The notes under the pieces are model-generated. The model searched no databases. It had not been told where the DNA came from and saw nothing but the letters and a program-made list of their open reading frames with translations. A stretch of 64,000 nucleotides of DNA from the NCBI RefSeq assembly GCF_002575655.3, contig NC_053040.3:223462628-223526627 (forward strand), written 5' to 3'. A program made the position numbers and the translations under genes. Below, one piece after another: positions 1 through 11,784 of this stretch. Position 1 is the stretch's first letter. Each line of letters opens with the position of its first letter. Source of the DNA: Aegilops tauschii subsp. strangulata (taxonomy: Eukaryota; Streptophyta; Magnoliopsida; Poales; Poaceae).

Positions 1-1100
1 AGTTGGTTTAGGAGTTGGTTCAGGAAGTGTCCAATTATTATCATTACTCAACATATTATTCAATAGCAATTCTGCTTGATCAACAGTTCTTTTCCTGAAA
101 ACACAACCAGCACAACTATCCAGGTGGTCTCTGGAAGCATTGGTTAGTCCATTTTAAAAGATATCAAGTATTTCATTTTTCTTGAGAGGATGATCAGGCA
201 AAGCATTAAGTAATCGGAGAAGCCTCCCCCAAGCTTGTGGGAAACTCTCTTCTTTAAGTTGCACAAAATTATATATTTCCCTTAAGGCAGCTTGTTTCTT
301 ATGAGCGGGGAAATATTTAGCAGAGAAGTAACAAATCATATCCTAGGGACTACACACACAACCAGGATAAAGAGAATTAAACCATATTTTAGCATCACGC
401 TTTAATGAGAACAAAAATAACTTAAGGATATAGTAGTAACGAATTTTTTCCTCATTAGTGAACAGGGTGTCTATATCATTTAATTTAGTAAGATGTGCCA
501 CAATAGTTTCAGATTCATAGCCATAAAAAGGATCAAATTCAACCAAAGTAATTAACTTAGGGTCGATAGATAAATCATAATCCTTATCAGAAATACAGAT
601 AGGTGAAGCAGCAAAAGTAGGGTCATATTTCATTCTAGCATTCAAAGAATTTTCTTTCAGCTTAACTAACAGTTTCTTAAGATCATATCTATCTTTGCAA
701 GCAAAAAAGTCTCTAGCAGTTTCTTCATCCATAACATAACCCTCAGGCACATCAGGCAATTCATATCTAGGGGGAGAATCTTCATCATCACTTCATCAAT
801 ATTATCAGTTTCAATAATTTCATTCTCTTTAACCCTAGCAAGTTGTTCATCAAGAAATTCACCTAATGGCACAATATTATCAAGCATCGAAGTAGTTTCA
901 TCATAAGTATCATCCAAAGCAGAAGTGGCATCATCAATAACATGAGACCTATCAGAATCAATAGCAGGTGTATGTGTCGCAAATTTACTCATAACAGAAG
1001 GTGAATCAAGTGCAGAGCTAGATGGCAGTTCCTTACCTCCCCTCGTAGTTGAGGGATAAATCTTGGTTTTTTCGTCTTTCAAGTTCCTCATAGTGATCAA
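1..1100 (-). pseudogene. gag polyprotein of Athila-like element, broken and partial
   Basis: This would encode the nucleocapsid precursor. Translation starts at a Met near 1100, 41 bp downstream of the primer site. The frame is lost near 780 by a small deletion, and stops occur at 340-342 and 151-153. Past the shift the peptide is clearly gag-like: the middle piece (343-759) includes KIWFNSLYPG, and the next (154-339) includes SFPQAWGRLLRLLNALPDHP. Reading through the stop at 151 gives NGLTNASRDHLDSCAGC, the usual end of a retrotransposon gag domain in Athila elements. The protein continues off the window. At least one frameshift and two stops make it a pseudogene. Confidence 0.8.
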
Positions 1101-1140
1101 CAGATATAAATCCCAAGTGACTCAAAGAATAGAGCTATGC

Positions 1141-1158
1141 TCCCCGGCAACGGCGCCA
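1141..1158 (-). other. primer binding site, tRNA-Asp type
   Basis: On the minus strand the 18 bases begin TGGCGCCGTTGCC and end GGGGA, the complement of the 3' end of plant tRNA-Asp(GTC) as I remember it. The site is separated from the LTR end at 1170 by 11 bases. The same spacing is seen in array H near 35773 and 41143, which supports a shared lineage. Confidence 0.85.
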
Positions 1159-1169
1159 GAAAATAGTCT

Positions 1170-2554
1170 TGATAACCCACAAGTATAGGGGATCGCAACA
1201 GTTTTCAAGGGTAGAGTATTCAACCCAAATTTATTGATTCAAGACAAGGGGAGCCAAAGAATATTCTCAAGTATTAGCAGTTGAGTTGTCAATTCAACCA
1301 CACCTGGAAAACTTAATATCTGCAGCAAAGTATTTAGTAGCAAAGTAGTATGGAAGTAACGGTAACGGTGGCAAAAGTAACAGTAGCAGTTTTGTAGTAA
1401 TTGTAACAGTGGCAACGGTAAAGTAACTAAGCAAAGATCAATATGTGAAAAGCTCGTAGGCATTGGATCAGTGATGGATAATTATGTCGGATGCGATTCC
1501 TCATGCAACAGTTATAACATAGGGTGACACAGAACTAGCTCCAGTTCATCAATGTAATGTAGGCATGTATTCCGAATATAGTCATACGTGCTTATGGAAA
1601 AGAACTTGCATGACATCTTTTGTCCTACCCTCCCGTGGCAGCGGGGTCCTAGTGGAAACTAAGGGATATTACGGCCTCCTTTTAATAGAGTACCAGACCA
1701 AAGCATTAACACTTAGTGAATACATGAACTCCTCAAACTACGGTCATCACCGGGAAGTGTCCCGATTATTGTCCCTCCGAGGTTGCCGGATCATAACACG
1801 TAGTAGGTGACTATTGAATTGCAAGATAGGATCAAGAACTCACATATATTCATGAAAACATAATAGGTTTAGATCTGAAATCATGGCACTCGGGCCCTAG
1901 TGACAAGCATTAAACATAGCAAAGTCATAGCAACATCAATCTCACAACATAGTGGATACTAGGGATTAAACCCTAACAAAACTAACTCGATTACATGATA
2001 AATCTCATCCAACCCATCACCGTCCAGCAAGCCTATGATGGAATTACTCACGCACGGCGGTGAGCATCATGAAATTGGTGATGGAGGAAGGTTGATGATG
2101 ACGATGGCGACGGATTCCCCTCTCCGGAGCCCCGAATGGACTCCAGATCATCCCTCTCGAGAGAGATTAGGGCTTGGCGGCGGCTCCGTATCGTAAAACG
2201 CGATGAATCCTTCTCTCTAGTTTTTTCCTCCCCCAACATGAATATATAGAGTTGGAGTTGAGGTCGGTGGAGCCTCAGGGGTCCACGAGGCAGGGGGCGC
2301 GCCCTCCACCCTCGGGGACGGGGTGTGGGCCCCCTGGTGTTGATTCTTTCACCAGTATTTTTTATTAATTCCAAAAATATTCTCTGAGAAGTTTCAGGTC
2401 ATTCCCAGAACTTTTATTTCTACACAAAAATAACACCATGGCAATTCTGCTGAAAACAGCGTCAGTCCGGGTTAGTTCCATTCAAATCATACAAGTTAGA
2501 GTCCAAAACAAGGGCAAAAATGTTAGGAAAAGTAGATACGATGGAGACGTATCA
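1170..2554 (-). repeat. 5' LTR of Athila-like element (1385 bp)
   Basis: On the minus strand it runs from TGATACGTCTCCATCG at 2554 to GGGTTATCA at 1170, with TG...CA ends. The same ends recur in LTR 27057-28583, so both belong to closely related families. GC-rich sequence near 2250-2340 is typical of the LTR centre in this group. The bases right of the LTR (2555-2559, TAGTT) should be one copy of the target duplication. The other copy is outside the window. Confidence 0.85.
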
Positions 2555-4020
2555 TAGTTCATCCCATTCCTTCAATGAGACCTAAACATGCACCCAATGA
2601 CACATGTACGATTTTCCACCCATTTTGCTTCACTGAAGCATGTGCTTGTAGTTCAAATTTGAATTATGGACTACATTAAATGCCTAGAAAACTCAATTAA
2701 TATATAAAATGGCAAAACGAACCCTGAACAATTTCAAATTTTAGCACGACACTCCTGTTATTCTGTGTTGCCTGTAGAAAACAAAGTTCAAGGCGAGAAG
2801 AGGCAGCGATTATCGTTTCACCCACAAGAGGGGCATGTTTCCCTACCGGAACCACGAGGGTTGCGAGAAGCTTCAGTTTGTAAGAGGCTTGTAATATAGC
2901 TTGGCCCAAATTGGACAATTATTTTACCACAACATATATGTGCCATGTAGTGACACCATGCCAAGTTTCATGATTTTCTGGTGAGTTTTGGACTTACGGT
3001 GATTTAAAAACCAAGATTCGCAATGTTTGTGGCCGAGCCAGGATGCCGAGACGGTCGAATTCATTCTCATTCCTTCCATCGGACATAAACATGCACCCAA
3101 AGGACATATGTACATTTTTCTAGCCATTTTGGTGCACAGGAGCATGTATTTGTAGTTCGGATTTGAATTATGGACATTAAATGCCTAGAAAAACTCAATT
3201 AATGAATAAAAGGTCAAACGAACCCTGAATAATTTCAAAGTTCAGCGCGAATCTCCCGTTGTTCCATGTTGCATGTAGAAGAAAATACAAGGCTAGAAGA
3301 GGGAGCGATTATTGTTTCGCCCACAAGGGGACACGTTTCCCTATCGAAACCACGAGGGTCCTTGCGACAGGCTCTGGTTTGTAAGAGGTTTGTAATAAAG
3401 CTTGGCCCGAACTGGACAATATTTTACCATGACATATATGTGCCATGACGTGACACCATGCCAACTTTCATGACTTTCTCGTGAGTTTTGGATTTACGGG
3501 GATTTAAAACCGAGATTCCAAATGTTTGAGGACGATCCAGGACGCCGGTACGGTTGTAATTCATTCCTATTCCTTGCATGGGACCTAAACATGCACCCAG
3601 GGACATATGTATAATTTTTCTAGCCATTTTGGTGAACTGGAGCATGTATTTATAGTTTAGATTTGAATTATGGACATTAAATGCCAGGAAACTCAGTTAG
3701 TGTATAAAAAGGCCAAACGAACCTTGAATAATTTTAAATTTCAGCACGGATATGCTGTCGTTCCATGTTGCCCGTAGAAGAAAACAAGGCAAAAAGAGGC
3801 AGTGATTATCGTTTCGCCCACAAGGGGGACACGTTTCCCTATCAGAAACACGAGGCTTCTTGAGAGAAGCTCCAGTTTGTAAGAGGCTTGTAATAAAACT
3901 TGCGCCAAAATGGACAAAAAAATTCCTCGACATATATGTGCCATGTCGTGACAGCATGCCAAGTTTCATGATTTTCGGGTGAGTTTTGGATTTATGGGGA
4001 TCTAAAAACGTAGATTCTTC
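2555..4020. repeat. tandem array, about 500-bp unit, almost 3 copies
   Basis: The landmark TTAAATGCC recurs near 2675, 3177 and 3678, about 502 bp apart. Each unit holds the same ordered blocks: a GCGATTATCGTTTCGCCCAC-like block, then a run ending GTTTCCCTA, then GACATATATGTGCCATG, then GTGAGTTTTGGA. Copies differ by scattered changes and small indels, so the array is old. The short ORFs in each unit are shifted copies of one another without coding character. The array starts at the LTR junction, so more copies may lie left of the inserted element. Confidence 0.8.
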
Positions 4021-4571
4021 TCACGAAATGTTTTCAAATAGCACATGGTTCACTCACGAAAGCCACATGCCTACCTAACTGTGGTCGATGCCCCTCTGCT
4101 GCGCGTGCGATTTGAGTCGTGTGTTCTGATTGGCCAGAACCCAAACCCCGCGGATCGTACGTCTGCACCATTGGATGCTCCCAGATCGAATGACAATCAT
4201 CATCCCTTTTGACAGCACATGCGGTTCCAGTTGTGATTTTATTTATATGGGTAAGCACTATGCGCATGCGTCGTGCTAGCTCACGCTTCCTTCTCTACTA
4301 AGTTTTCTATATTAATGTTGTTATATATCCAAACGTGCTACCGTTTCCCGCCACTCCTCCCATCGGTTTCCCGCTGCCAGTGTCAGTGCTCATTGAAGGA
4401 TAGGTGGCGACACACCGGCCACGTAAATATCGCACACAGTTTCTAAAAGCACAAATGTGTGTGATAGTAGGGAGTAGGTCCCATAGGGTGACCGGCGTGA
4501 AACACCTTAAAGGCAAGGAGGCAATTCCTATCAGCAAGGGGCGGCTTCCCATCCGCTAGCCTATTTGAATA
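4021..4571. other. non-coding CACTA-like spacer
   Basis: No gene is seen. The stretch has an ATCGCACACAGTTT / TGTGTGTGATAG inverted pair near 4425-4470, the sort of motif found in CACTA subterminal DNA. The tail of the 500-bp array blends into its left side. Confidence 0.4.
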
Positions 4572-4637
4572 GAACCCAGAAGTTGCGTGCTCGGGCTGGA
4601 GTAGTGTAAGGATGGGTGACCCGGTGGGAAGTTGCAT
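4572..4637 (+). other. degenerate 5S rRNA-like segment
   Basis: The stretch reads GAACCCAGAAGTTGCGTGCT, then CGGGCTGGAGTAGTG, then AGGATGGGTGACC and a GTGGGAAGT tail. It lines up with the middle and 3' part of plant 5S rRNA (box A, intermediate element and box C), with several substitutions. The first third of a 5S gene is not recognisable upstream and there is no T-run terminator, so it is not a functional gene. It could be a remnant of a Cassandra-type TRIM LTR or a 5S-derived SINE. Confidence 0.6.
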
Positions 4638-4685
4638 ATCTCAAGCTTCATTGAAACACTATGACATGGTCATTATAGAGATAAA

Positions 4686-4918
4686 TCTATATTGACCTAT
4701 CATGGCGATTATATAAACCTTGGGATCCTTGTGTTGCTAATTTGCAGACTATGTTTTTCATTGGTTATTTTTTGTTCTAAAAAAATCAAAGAATCATCGA
4801 CTCTATAGTGACCTGTCATGGCGATTATATAAACCTTGGGATCCTTGTTTTGCTAATTTGTAGACTATGTTTCTTATTGGTTATTTTTTGTTCTCAAAAA
4901 TCAAAGAATGATCGACAT
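4686..4918. repeat. two direct repeats of about 116 bp
   Basis: TCTATATTGACCTATCATGG at 4686 and TCTATAGTGACCTGTCATGG at 4802 head two copies. Both include GCGATTATATAAACCTTGGG and end AAATCAAAGAAT followed by GATCGAC or CATCGAC. They are about 93 percent alike by eye. No coding potential. Confidence 0.85.
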
Positions 4919-6560
4919 CTGTAGGCCCACACAAATTATCCCTTTGACTCAACGCACGAGAAGGGTTTACTCTTTGCTCCATGTGCTATGTTAGAGCAAA
5001 TCAATTTACAGCACATGCGTTGGACGGCACTCGGCCCCTACCCCCCCATCCGCCTCAAAGTTGCGTTCCCGATATCGTACGTCTTTAACCTGGCTAGGGG
5101 GAGGGGTACAATGTTCAGTTTGTAATGTTACTGATGTAGTTGGTGCCCCATCGAGCTTGTGCCTTCGGGATTTGAACAAATCAGACACCAGACCCATACA
5201 TTTTTTCGGGTTGCATGCAGGGTATAGGGGGCCGGGTGTTCTGATCGAGCATGTCTCCCTTGTGCGGTTTATAGACGCCGCACATATCTGTGGGCTCCCC
5301 GAGGTATATATATTATCCTTGACAGATAACGAAGGGGGCCCACACAATCTATCCCTTTGACCCAACATACGAGAAGGGTTTGACCATGATGGTTTTGTAT
5401 TGCTATGTGTGCCATGTTAGACCAAATAAAGTTTGAGCGCATGCGTTGGACAACACCCCCCCCCCCCCGCCGCCTTGGGAAACAAACATCGTACGTATTG
5501 AACCTGGCTTGGGGTCGGGTACGGTGTTCGGTTTGTAATGTAGTTGGTGGCCCATCGAAGTTGTGCATTCGGGATTTAAAAACATCACACACCACCGTAC
5601 ACATACATATTTTCGGGCCGCATGTAGTGTATACAGGATCTTCTGATCGACCACGTCTCCCTTGTGCGGTTTTTTGTGATGACACACATATCTATGGGCT
5701 CCTCGATTGTACATATATCATCGCTTTGACCAATAACGAGGGGTATGTGCTGGCCATGAATGGATTCCTCCTGTGTTAGGGCTGGTCACCATCACATGTT
5801 GTTCAACCAAAGCTCGAGCTCATGCGTTGTCAGGATTCCCTCCCACATGCTCGGATTGCTGGGTTCGACCGACACCGTACCCTGCATATCTCGTCCTTAA
5901 CTACCTGGCTTTCATGGTTGTTGTCTGTATCGAGAGGCAGGCACCACATCTAAATTGTACATTATTCTATATTGAAAACACACATCACCCCTTCCAACGT
6001 ACATCATTTTGGGCCACATGCAAGGGGTGCTAGTTTTGTGGTCCCTCTCGAGCGATTTTATATGATGGTTCAATCTATTGGCACATGTGGTTTATCGACA
6101 ACAACAGTTGTTGTTTGACAAAATGTTAGATTCACTGGTCCGTCTTATGGTAGGTCATGGCGACATGCATGTATGACCAAAGTATCATTACGTGCATCCG
6201 CCCCGCTGACACAAAGTGGGAGGTGGGTCAAGCACCCTAGCTAGCTACGACATTATGTCATTATAGATATATCCAAGGGTGCTTTCGAGTTTGCGAGGCA
6301 GGTGCCACCAAAGTTGTGCATTTAAAGTTTTAAACATCACACCCTATATTCGTACATATATTTGGCCACTTCCAGGTGGTTCTTGACTTCTCGCCCCTCT
6401 CATCGATCTTCGATGACGCGCCCAACCGTGGGCCTGCGCGGTCAAAGTTGTGCATTGGAATTTTGAACATCACAGACCACCCTTTTCACTCATATATATT
6501 TGGGCCACATGTTGGTGTGGCTATCTTCTAACCCTCTCTAACATTTTTTTGCTGCAAAGA
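4919..6560. repeat. decayed tandem array with about 413-bp unit
   Basis: Units 1 and 2 are clear: ATCGTACGT at about 5074 and 5488, CGAGAAGGGTTT at 4957 and 5370, and TCTCCCTTGTGCGGTTT near 5250 and 5665. More diverged copies follow to about 6550, marked by AAGTTGTGCATT followed by AACATCACA (near 6315 and 6447) and TTGGGCCACATG or TTTGGCCACTT. A C-run of about 14 lies at 5455-5468. Frame changes between copies argue against coding. Confidence 0.7.
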
Positions 6561-6594
6561 CTATGATGGCGCTCAATGAACACGGGTATAATGT

Positions 6595-6810
6595 CTTAAC
6601 CGTGTGCGATGCAAGTGCGCTGTGAATCACCACGACTGCGCAAGAACGAGCAAAGGTGGAAGTACTGGCTTAACCGTGTGCGATGCAAGTGCGCTGTGAA
6701 TCACCACGACTACGCAAGCGCAAGCAAAGGTGGAGGTACTGGCTTAACCGTGTGCGATGCAAGTGTGCTGTAAAATCACCACTGTGCAAGCTAAAGGCGG
6801 GTAGTTTATT
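6595..6810 (+). repeat. three tandem copies of a 74-bp unit with a CACTA-like motif
   Basis: CTTAACCGTGTGCGATGCAA starts copies at 6595, 6669 and 6743. Copies 1 and 2 differ at only a few bases and copy 3 is shortened. CCGTGTGCGAT also resembles the motif repeated near the right end of element A, so this looks like a subterminal binding-site cluster. Confidence 0.85.
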
Positions 6811-7205
6811 TAGATTGAATTCCACGTCGGCGTCTGAAAATTAGGACGAATCGTGTGTGATAGACCAGCTAGCTAGAAATCTAAAAACAAACTACCTGCC
6901 TTGAGCGTTGCAAAAATCAGCGGTTCCGCCACTTTTCCTTATTATCATACACGCATATTCTTATTGGACCGTGCACGATCTTGGGTACTCCCGCCCTGCA
7001 TCAATTCTTTTACCCAAATTTTAGTAGCCGCCGTACTTCAACCATTGCCCACACTCCTCCAGCACCGACCTTATAGTAAAAAATTGCAGTAGCCGAGGCA
7101 TTTGAACCGTCGCCCTCCCTCGTCCACCACCATCTCCACCCACCATTACTAAAATTTCCAGTTGCCGCGGCGTATCCTCAAACGCCACCATCCCCCCTCC
7201 ACAGT
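6811..7205 (+). other. possible promoter or 5' leader of the CACTA A gene
   Basis: The stretch becomes CT-rich and ends at the LARD insertion. After the LARD the same CT-rich style continues (19528-19620) into the open frame at 19674, so before the insertion it may have been the leader of that gene. No TATA box is convincing. ACAGT at 7201-7205 is the left target duplication of the LARD. Confidence 0.35.
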
Positions 7206-10200
7206 TGTGGCACCCCGGCTCAAAGAAACCGGAACGCCCCGTATTCCAGCCCAGAGGTCGAGGAGAAGTCTTCTGGAATACGACACTGCTTAGCATAGAA
7301 CAAATCGTCTCTTTATTAAAAGCTATAATGATACAAGGGGATTACATCGGCACGACGACACTACGGCTGCCACAGTTGCTCCATGCAAGCAGCAGAACAA
7401 CACGATGCAGCGGAATAACTCTAGCAGCGGAACAACGACGACGGTGATGAACTCCACTCAGCAGGGACTCTGGCTGGAACGCTTATCCTAGCTCACAAAC
7501 AAGGAATCCACGACAAACAAGCAATCAAATCCGGCATGACCTGCAAACTGGCATGACACGCCACGTCATTACATTGAATGTACTTGCAAGATCACAGGAA
7601 CCAAAGCAATCAAGACAGACAACAGCATGGCAGTTACAGATTAACAAGGATTAACATGATACTACCAGAACAACATGGCATGAACAACATGATACAAGTA
7701 CAACAATACGAGCATGGCATGAACATATAAACATGATGACACTATCATGCAACATGATGACGTTATCATGCACCAACTTACTCTGTTCGGGTTACCTCGT
7801 AACCAACACGGACATCACACGATCATCTCAGGATCCAATCAAGCTTGGTATTCACAATACCGTAGTAATCATTACATGACCACAAGGAGCTTGATCTTTA
7901 CCCTTGACTCTCGCATAACACCACAAATATCCATCAACTCGGTATCCTCGATACCACGGTGATCATCTCACGATCACAACCACAAATATCCATCAACTCG
8001 GTATCCTCGATACCACGGTGATCATCTCACGATCACAACCAAAAATATCCATCAACTTGGTATCCTCGATACCACGGTGATCTTCTCACGATCACAACCA
8101 ATCTCTTTCTCATCATCGAACCAGGGTTGTTATTAATCAAATTATTATTATTACTGTTGACCCACAGTGTGACCAACTACGAACTGAGCCCTTATCCGCG
8201 GGCGCCGCCATCGATAGATTTAATACACACTCTGCAGAGGTTAGCACACTGTACCCACACCACGGAACCCATGGCCTCGCATTCCCATTCGGGTGCACCA
8301 ACGGCGTTCTGACAAAACTGTCCTACTGCCATGACACCCTCCCGGCCACTCCGACCAACTCCCCTTTGGGCTAAGTCATGGGTGGCCCCGTGCCTACCAA
8401 AGGCATCAACGGCCACCGTCGTGGCAAAACGGCCACCATCGTGGCAAAACATAAACGGTCCCAAACGGGGACAAGGTACCATAACAACAACAACGGGCAC
8501 ACAAGGCTTATCTCCGCCTACCTGATCAGGGTAGCATGCGCCCATAACCTTCCCTCGTTGGAGGCACCGGCGAGAGGCATGACAATAGACCCAGTTAGGA
8601 CCTTCCCATAAAGGCAAGCGTGGTTGCACTGATCAGCTCGATATGGTGGCACCATGACTCAGCCAACAGTTGTTCAAGTTCAATTTAATCCAGTTAAACT
8701 TGAATGCAATATGCTGAGACATGATAAAATAACATGATGCAATTACAATGCATGAGCATGATATAAGCATGGGGTGCAACAACCATATCAACAATGAATA
8801 ATCTCCAACTGAGCATGGCATAATGACGAGCATGAATATCACAAGTACAACACTACTCATAGCACAACATGACCACTAGCATCAACAATAAATACCATGC
8901 AAGAACACATCAATAACATTATCGAGTAAACACTTAACCAACTAACATCAAGGAACAATGCATATTAACGGTACTCACTAACCGACGTTAATCATGCACC
9001 GAAGAACATGACCAACCCAACATGAACTACTATCAAGTATGACCAATATGAAAGTAATACTAGCAGGTAGAACATGATAACAGAGTGCAAGAAAACATAA
9101 CATGACGGTAATCACCGATCCATAAGCATAACCGAAATAACGACAACAGTAGCAAAACAAACATACAGTTATTAAAGATTTAAGTTGAAAACCAATGCTA
9201 TTGCATGGCTATCATGCAAATGGTGGTTCTGGCTTGCCAGGGGATGAAGAAAGCTCCGGGGAGAAGTGCGGTGAAGCCGTGGACAGATTCGGCGGAAAAG
9301 ATTCTCTCTTGGAAGGGGCTGATTAGGGCAAGGGCAAAATGGTCATATCCAGTATGTCAAACCATAGTGAAAATGATACCAACATAAAGATCTCAACGAG
9401 ACGAAGAAGTGAGCGTGGGTTTCACCTTAAACGAAGTTACAGTTGCGGAGTTATGAGGTGTTGAACACCAGGGACCAATCTGTGGAAGTTTTCATCACCA
9501 ACGGGTCCCTGAGAGGAAAAACAGAAAGCGCCTTCGGGCCAAACACGTTTTCTATAAGGGAAAGCGCATTAAGGTCTGCAGTAGACGTAAATACATTTTC
9601 CGGAAGATTAAACACATTCTTGCCAAACAAGTAAAGGAGTACGTTTTCATCAAACGAAGACTGACTCACCAGAAACCGTTTCCCCTTGCCACGTGGGATG
9701 AGGCGCCTGGGCCACTGGCGCGTGGGGCCCAGGGGCAGGGGAGGTGGTCGGGCGCACGTCGTGTTCCTCCTCCCGCTCATGTTCTCAAGTGAAATAGAGA
9801 GGGAGCAGGGGAAGGAGGCGGCAAGGGGCCGGCCGGCTGCGGCCGTCTCTAGCTGAGCGGCGACCACCGGCGAGACCATGGCGGCGAGGGGGTTCCATCC
9901 AGTGGGATCATGGCCGCCGGGGAGGAGGGGATAGGTGGCGCCAGGCGGAGGACCGGGATGGGTGGGCGGTGGTGCTCTCCGGCGAAGCAGGCACTCCGGC
10001 GAGGGGGCAAGTGGGTGGGCGGCTGAGTGGAACGAGGGTAACTCGGTGGACGTGGTGGGAGGAGGAGAGGAGGCTCGGGTTGGCCGGAATCACGCCGAGG
10101 CCGAGGCGGCCATGGGGGACGGCGCCGAACAGAGGCGAGATGGGGGCACTCCGGTGGACTAGAGAGGCGAGAGAGGAGTGAATGAGCTGCGGGAGGGGTC

Positions 10201-11784
10201 GAGGGTCCTATATATAGGTCCGGGGAAGGCTTTGGAGCATCGCTAGCGAGCTCGAGCAGTTCTCTAATGGTGGACAGTGGCTGGGCATCGCACAGGCATG
10301 GCATTTGCGGCTCATTTATGGCGAACCACGATGAGGCATCGACGCAGGGCGACGCAGGGCATCACGAGGAAGCTCATGGACAAAGTTTGAGGTCGAGACG
10401 ACGAGGGAGGCAACGAGAATAGTGGCCGGAATGAGCTAGAGCACGCGTTTATCCATGACGCAAGCGTGATCACCACTCGCACTGGAGCAAATAGCTCGTC
10501 TTGGCCGGACCAACCATGTCTAGTAGATAGACCTTAGTGCTCTTAGTATAGATGAAGGAATAAATCGGTCAAGGGGCAAAGAAGAGATTTGCACCTAGCT
10601 CCAAAACTTTGCAACAACAAGGTGTTTGTGCTGAGGTGAGGAAGATACAAGAGGGGATAGACTCGGGGCTTTGGCATGGTGTGATCAAGCACTAAGATGA
10701 TCCTCTCCGACAATTCTCAGCTCATAAGTATGGATAAAAAAGGGTACTTGCTGTAGAAACCACCATAATGGCCAGAATTAGAGATTTGGATGATGCACTC
10801 ATATGGAGAGGCAAGTTGGGCTGAAATTGGGCATGGCCCAACTATTTAAAGATATGAGGATGCCCAAAAAGTTTCATGCCATTTGGACGTGCCAAAGTTG
10901 CACTTGCTTCATATAGCTTTGCTCTGGACAGAAACTTGGAAAAATTGCACAGGGCAGATGGTGTAATGGATTGAGACAAATTTTGGTGGATGTAGTTAAT
11001 ATAGATAGGAGAATGTCCTGGTAAAGTTTCAGCTTAAATGAAGCAATATAAAATATGGTTGTTTCACAAACTGAAAATCCGACCAGAAACTAAGATTTGG
11101 AGCTGGGCTCACATAGATGAGTTAAATGAGCTCAAATTTGGTGGAGAGTCATGATTTGATCATATGAAGGACCTTGCAAAATTTCAACTCATTTGGATAT
11201 GCCTAGCTAGTACTTCCTTCACAATCACTTCCCTCAGACAGGAACTTTAAAAAATTGCTCAGGAATATGTACTAGGGAAATTAAGTTGAATTTTGGCATG
11301 AGGCAATTATTTGGACATGAAAAGGTGTCCAAAAAGTTTGGGGTCAATTGGGCAAAGGTAAATGGCACTTGCTTCAGAAATTGCCATTCAGGACAGAATA
11401 GGAAAGGAATTAATTGAGCATGATGGGAAACATGGCCAATGCAATATTTTGCCATATTTGAGAAAGATATGACCCAAAAAATTTATAAGAATTATTTGGG
11501 AATTTTGGGAGTGATAGAAATATAGGTTGCTTCACAACCAAGGGCAAATTGGGTTATTCCTTTAATATAAAAAGGAATATTCCCAAGGAAAAGAATATTG
11601 GGGTTTGGTCCAAGATGGAAATGGCATGGTCTTGGGAAGGGCTTGAGGATGACGAGCCACCCTAGAAAGAAAGAGGAGGGCATCTTCTTCAGTTTCCAGA
11701 CAACAAAGCCACTGAAAAGAAAATTCAAGCAAAAATCTCAGAAAAACAAAAGAAAAAGAAAGGGCCAAAAATCAGGCTGTGACA
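7206..11784 (-). repeat. 3' LTR of the LARD (4579 bp)
   Basis: On the minus strand it begins TGTCACAGCCTGATTTTTGG at 11784 and ends GGGTGCCACA at 7206. It matches 14988-19522 almost base for base over long runs. A palindromic TATA candidate, CCTATATATAGG, lies at 10207-10218. It has a short extra duplication near 8411-8452 (GGCAAAACGGCCACC region) that the other LTR lacks. GC-rich sequence at 9700-10180 gives long shadow ORFs on both strands that I do not regard as genes. Confidence 0.9.
7921..8098. repeat. three tandem 59-bp units in the LARD 3' LTR
   Basis: Copies start at 7921, 7980 and 8039 with CCACAAATATCCATCAACT (third copy slightly altered). Each holds two short inverted repeats: GGTATC-CTC-GATACC, and GTGATC separated by 7 bases from GATCAC. 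The other LTR keeps three copies too. Confidence 0.9.

Larger units (their letters stand above)
1..2554 (-). mobile_element. Athila-lineage Ty3/gypsy LTR retrotransposon, 5' part only
   Basis: The element reads right to left. Its 5' LTR is at 1170-2554, a tRNA-Asp type primer site at 1141-1158 and a decayed gag at 1-1100. The rest (pol, 3' LTR) would lie left of base 1. It interrupts a roughly 500-bp tandem array that starts at 2555, so it is younger than that array. The tRNA-Asp primer site and the gag wording fit the Athila lineage. The family name within Triticeae is not certain. Confidence 0.85.

Noticed and set aside
1141..1158. tRNA-Asp gene fragment
   Set aside because: Only the 3' 18 bases match, at the place next to an LTR where a primer site belongs.
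4572..4637. functional 5S rRNA gene
   Set aside because: The first third is missing, box sequences are mutated and no T-run terminator follows.
5061..5779. Frames of 100-138 codons in the 413-bp array
   Set aside because: They reflect a tandem repeat read in different frames, overlap on both strands, and change frame between units.
7921..8098. CRISPR-like spacing of repeats
   Set aside because: The units are adjacent tandem copies without spacers, in a plant LTR.
8331..8611. Short frames shared by the two LARD LTRs near 8378 and 16200
   Set aside because: The frame is broken between the LTRs by the small duplication near 8411-8452, so there is no sign of coding constraint.
9451..10304. Long overlapping frames in the GC-rich part of the LARD LTR (also 17311-17921)
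   Set aside because: They lie in an LTR, exist on both strands at once, have Pro/Arg/Gly-rich low-complexity content, and the matching frames in the other LTR are shifted by indels.
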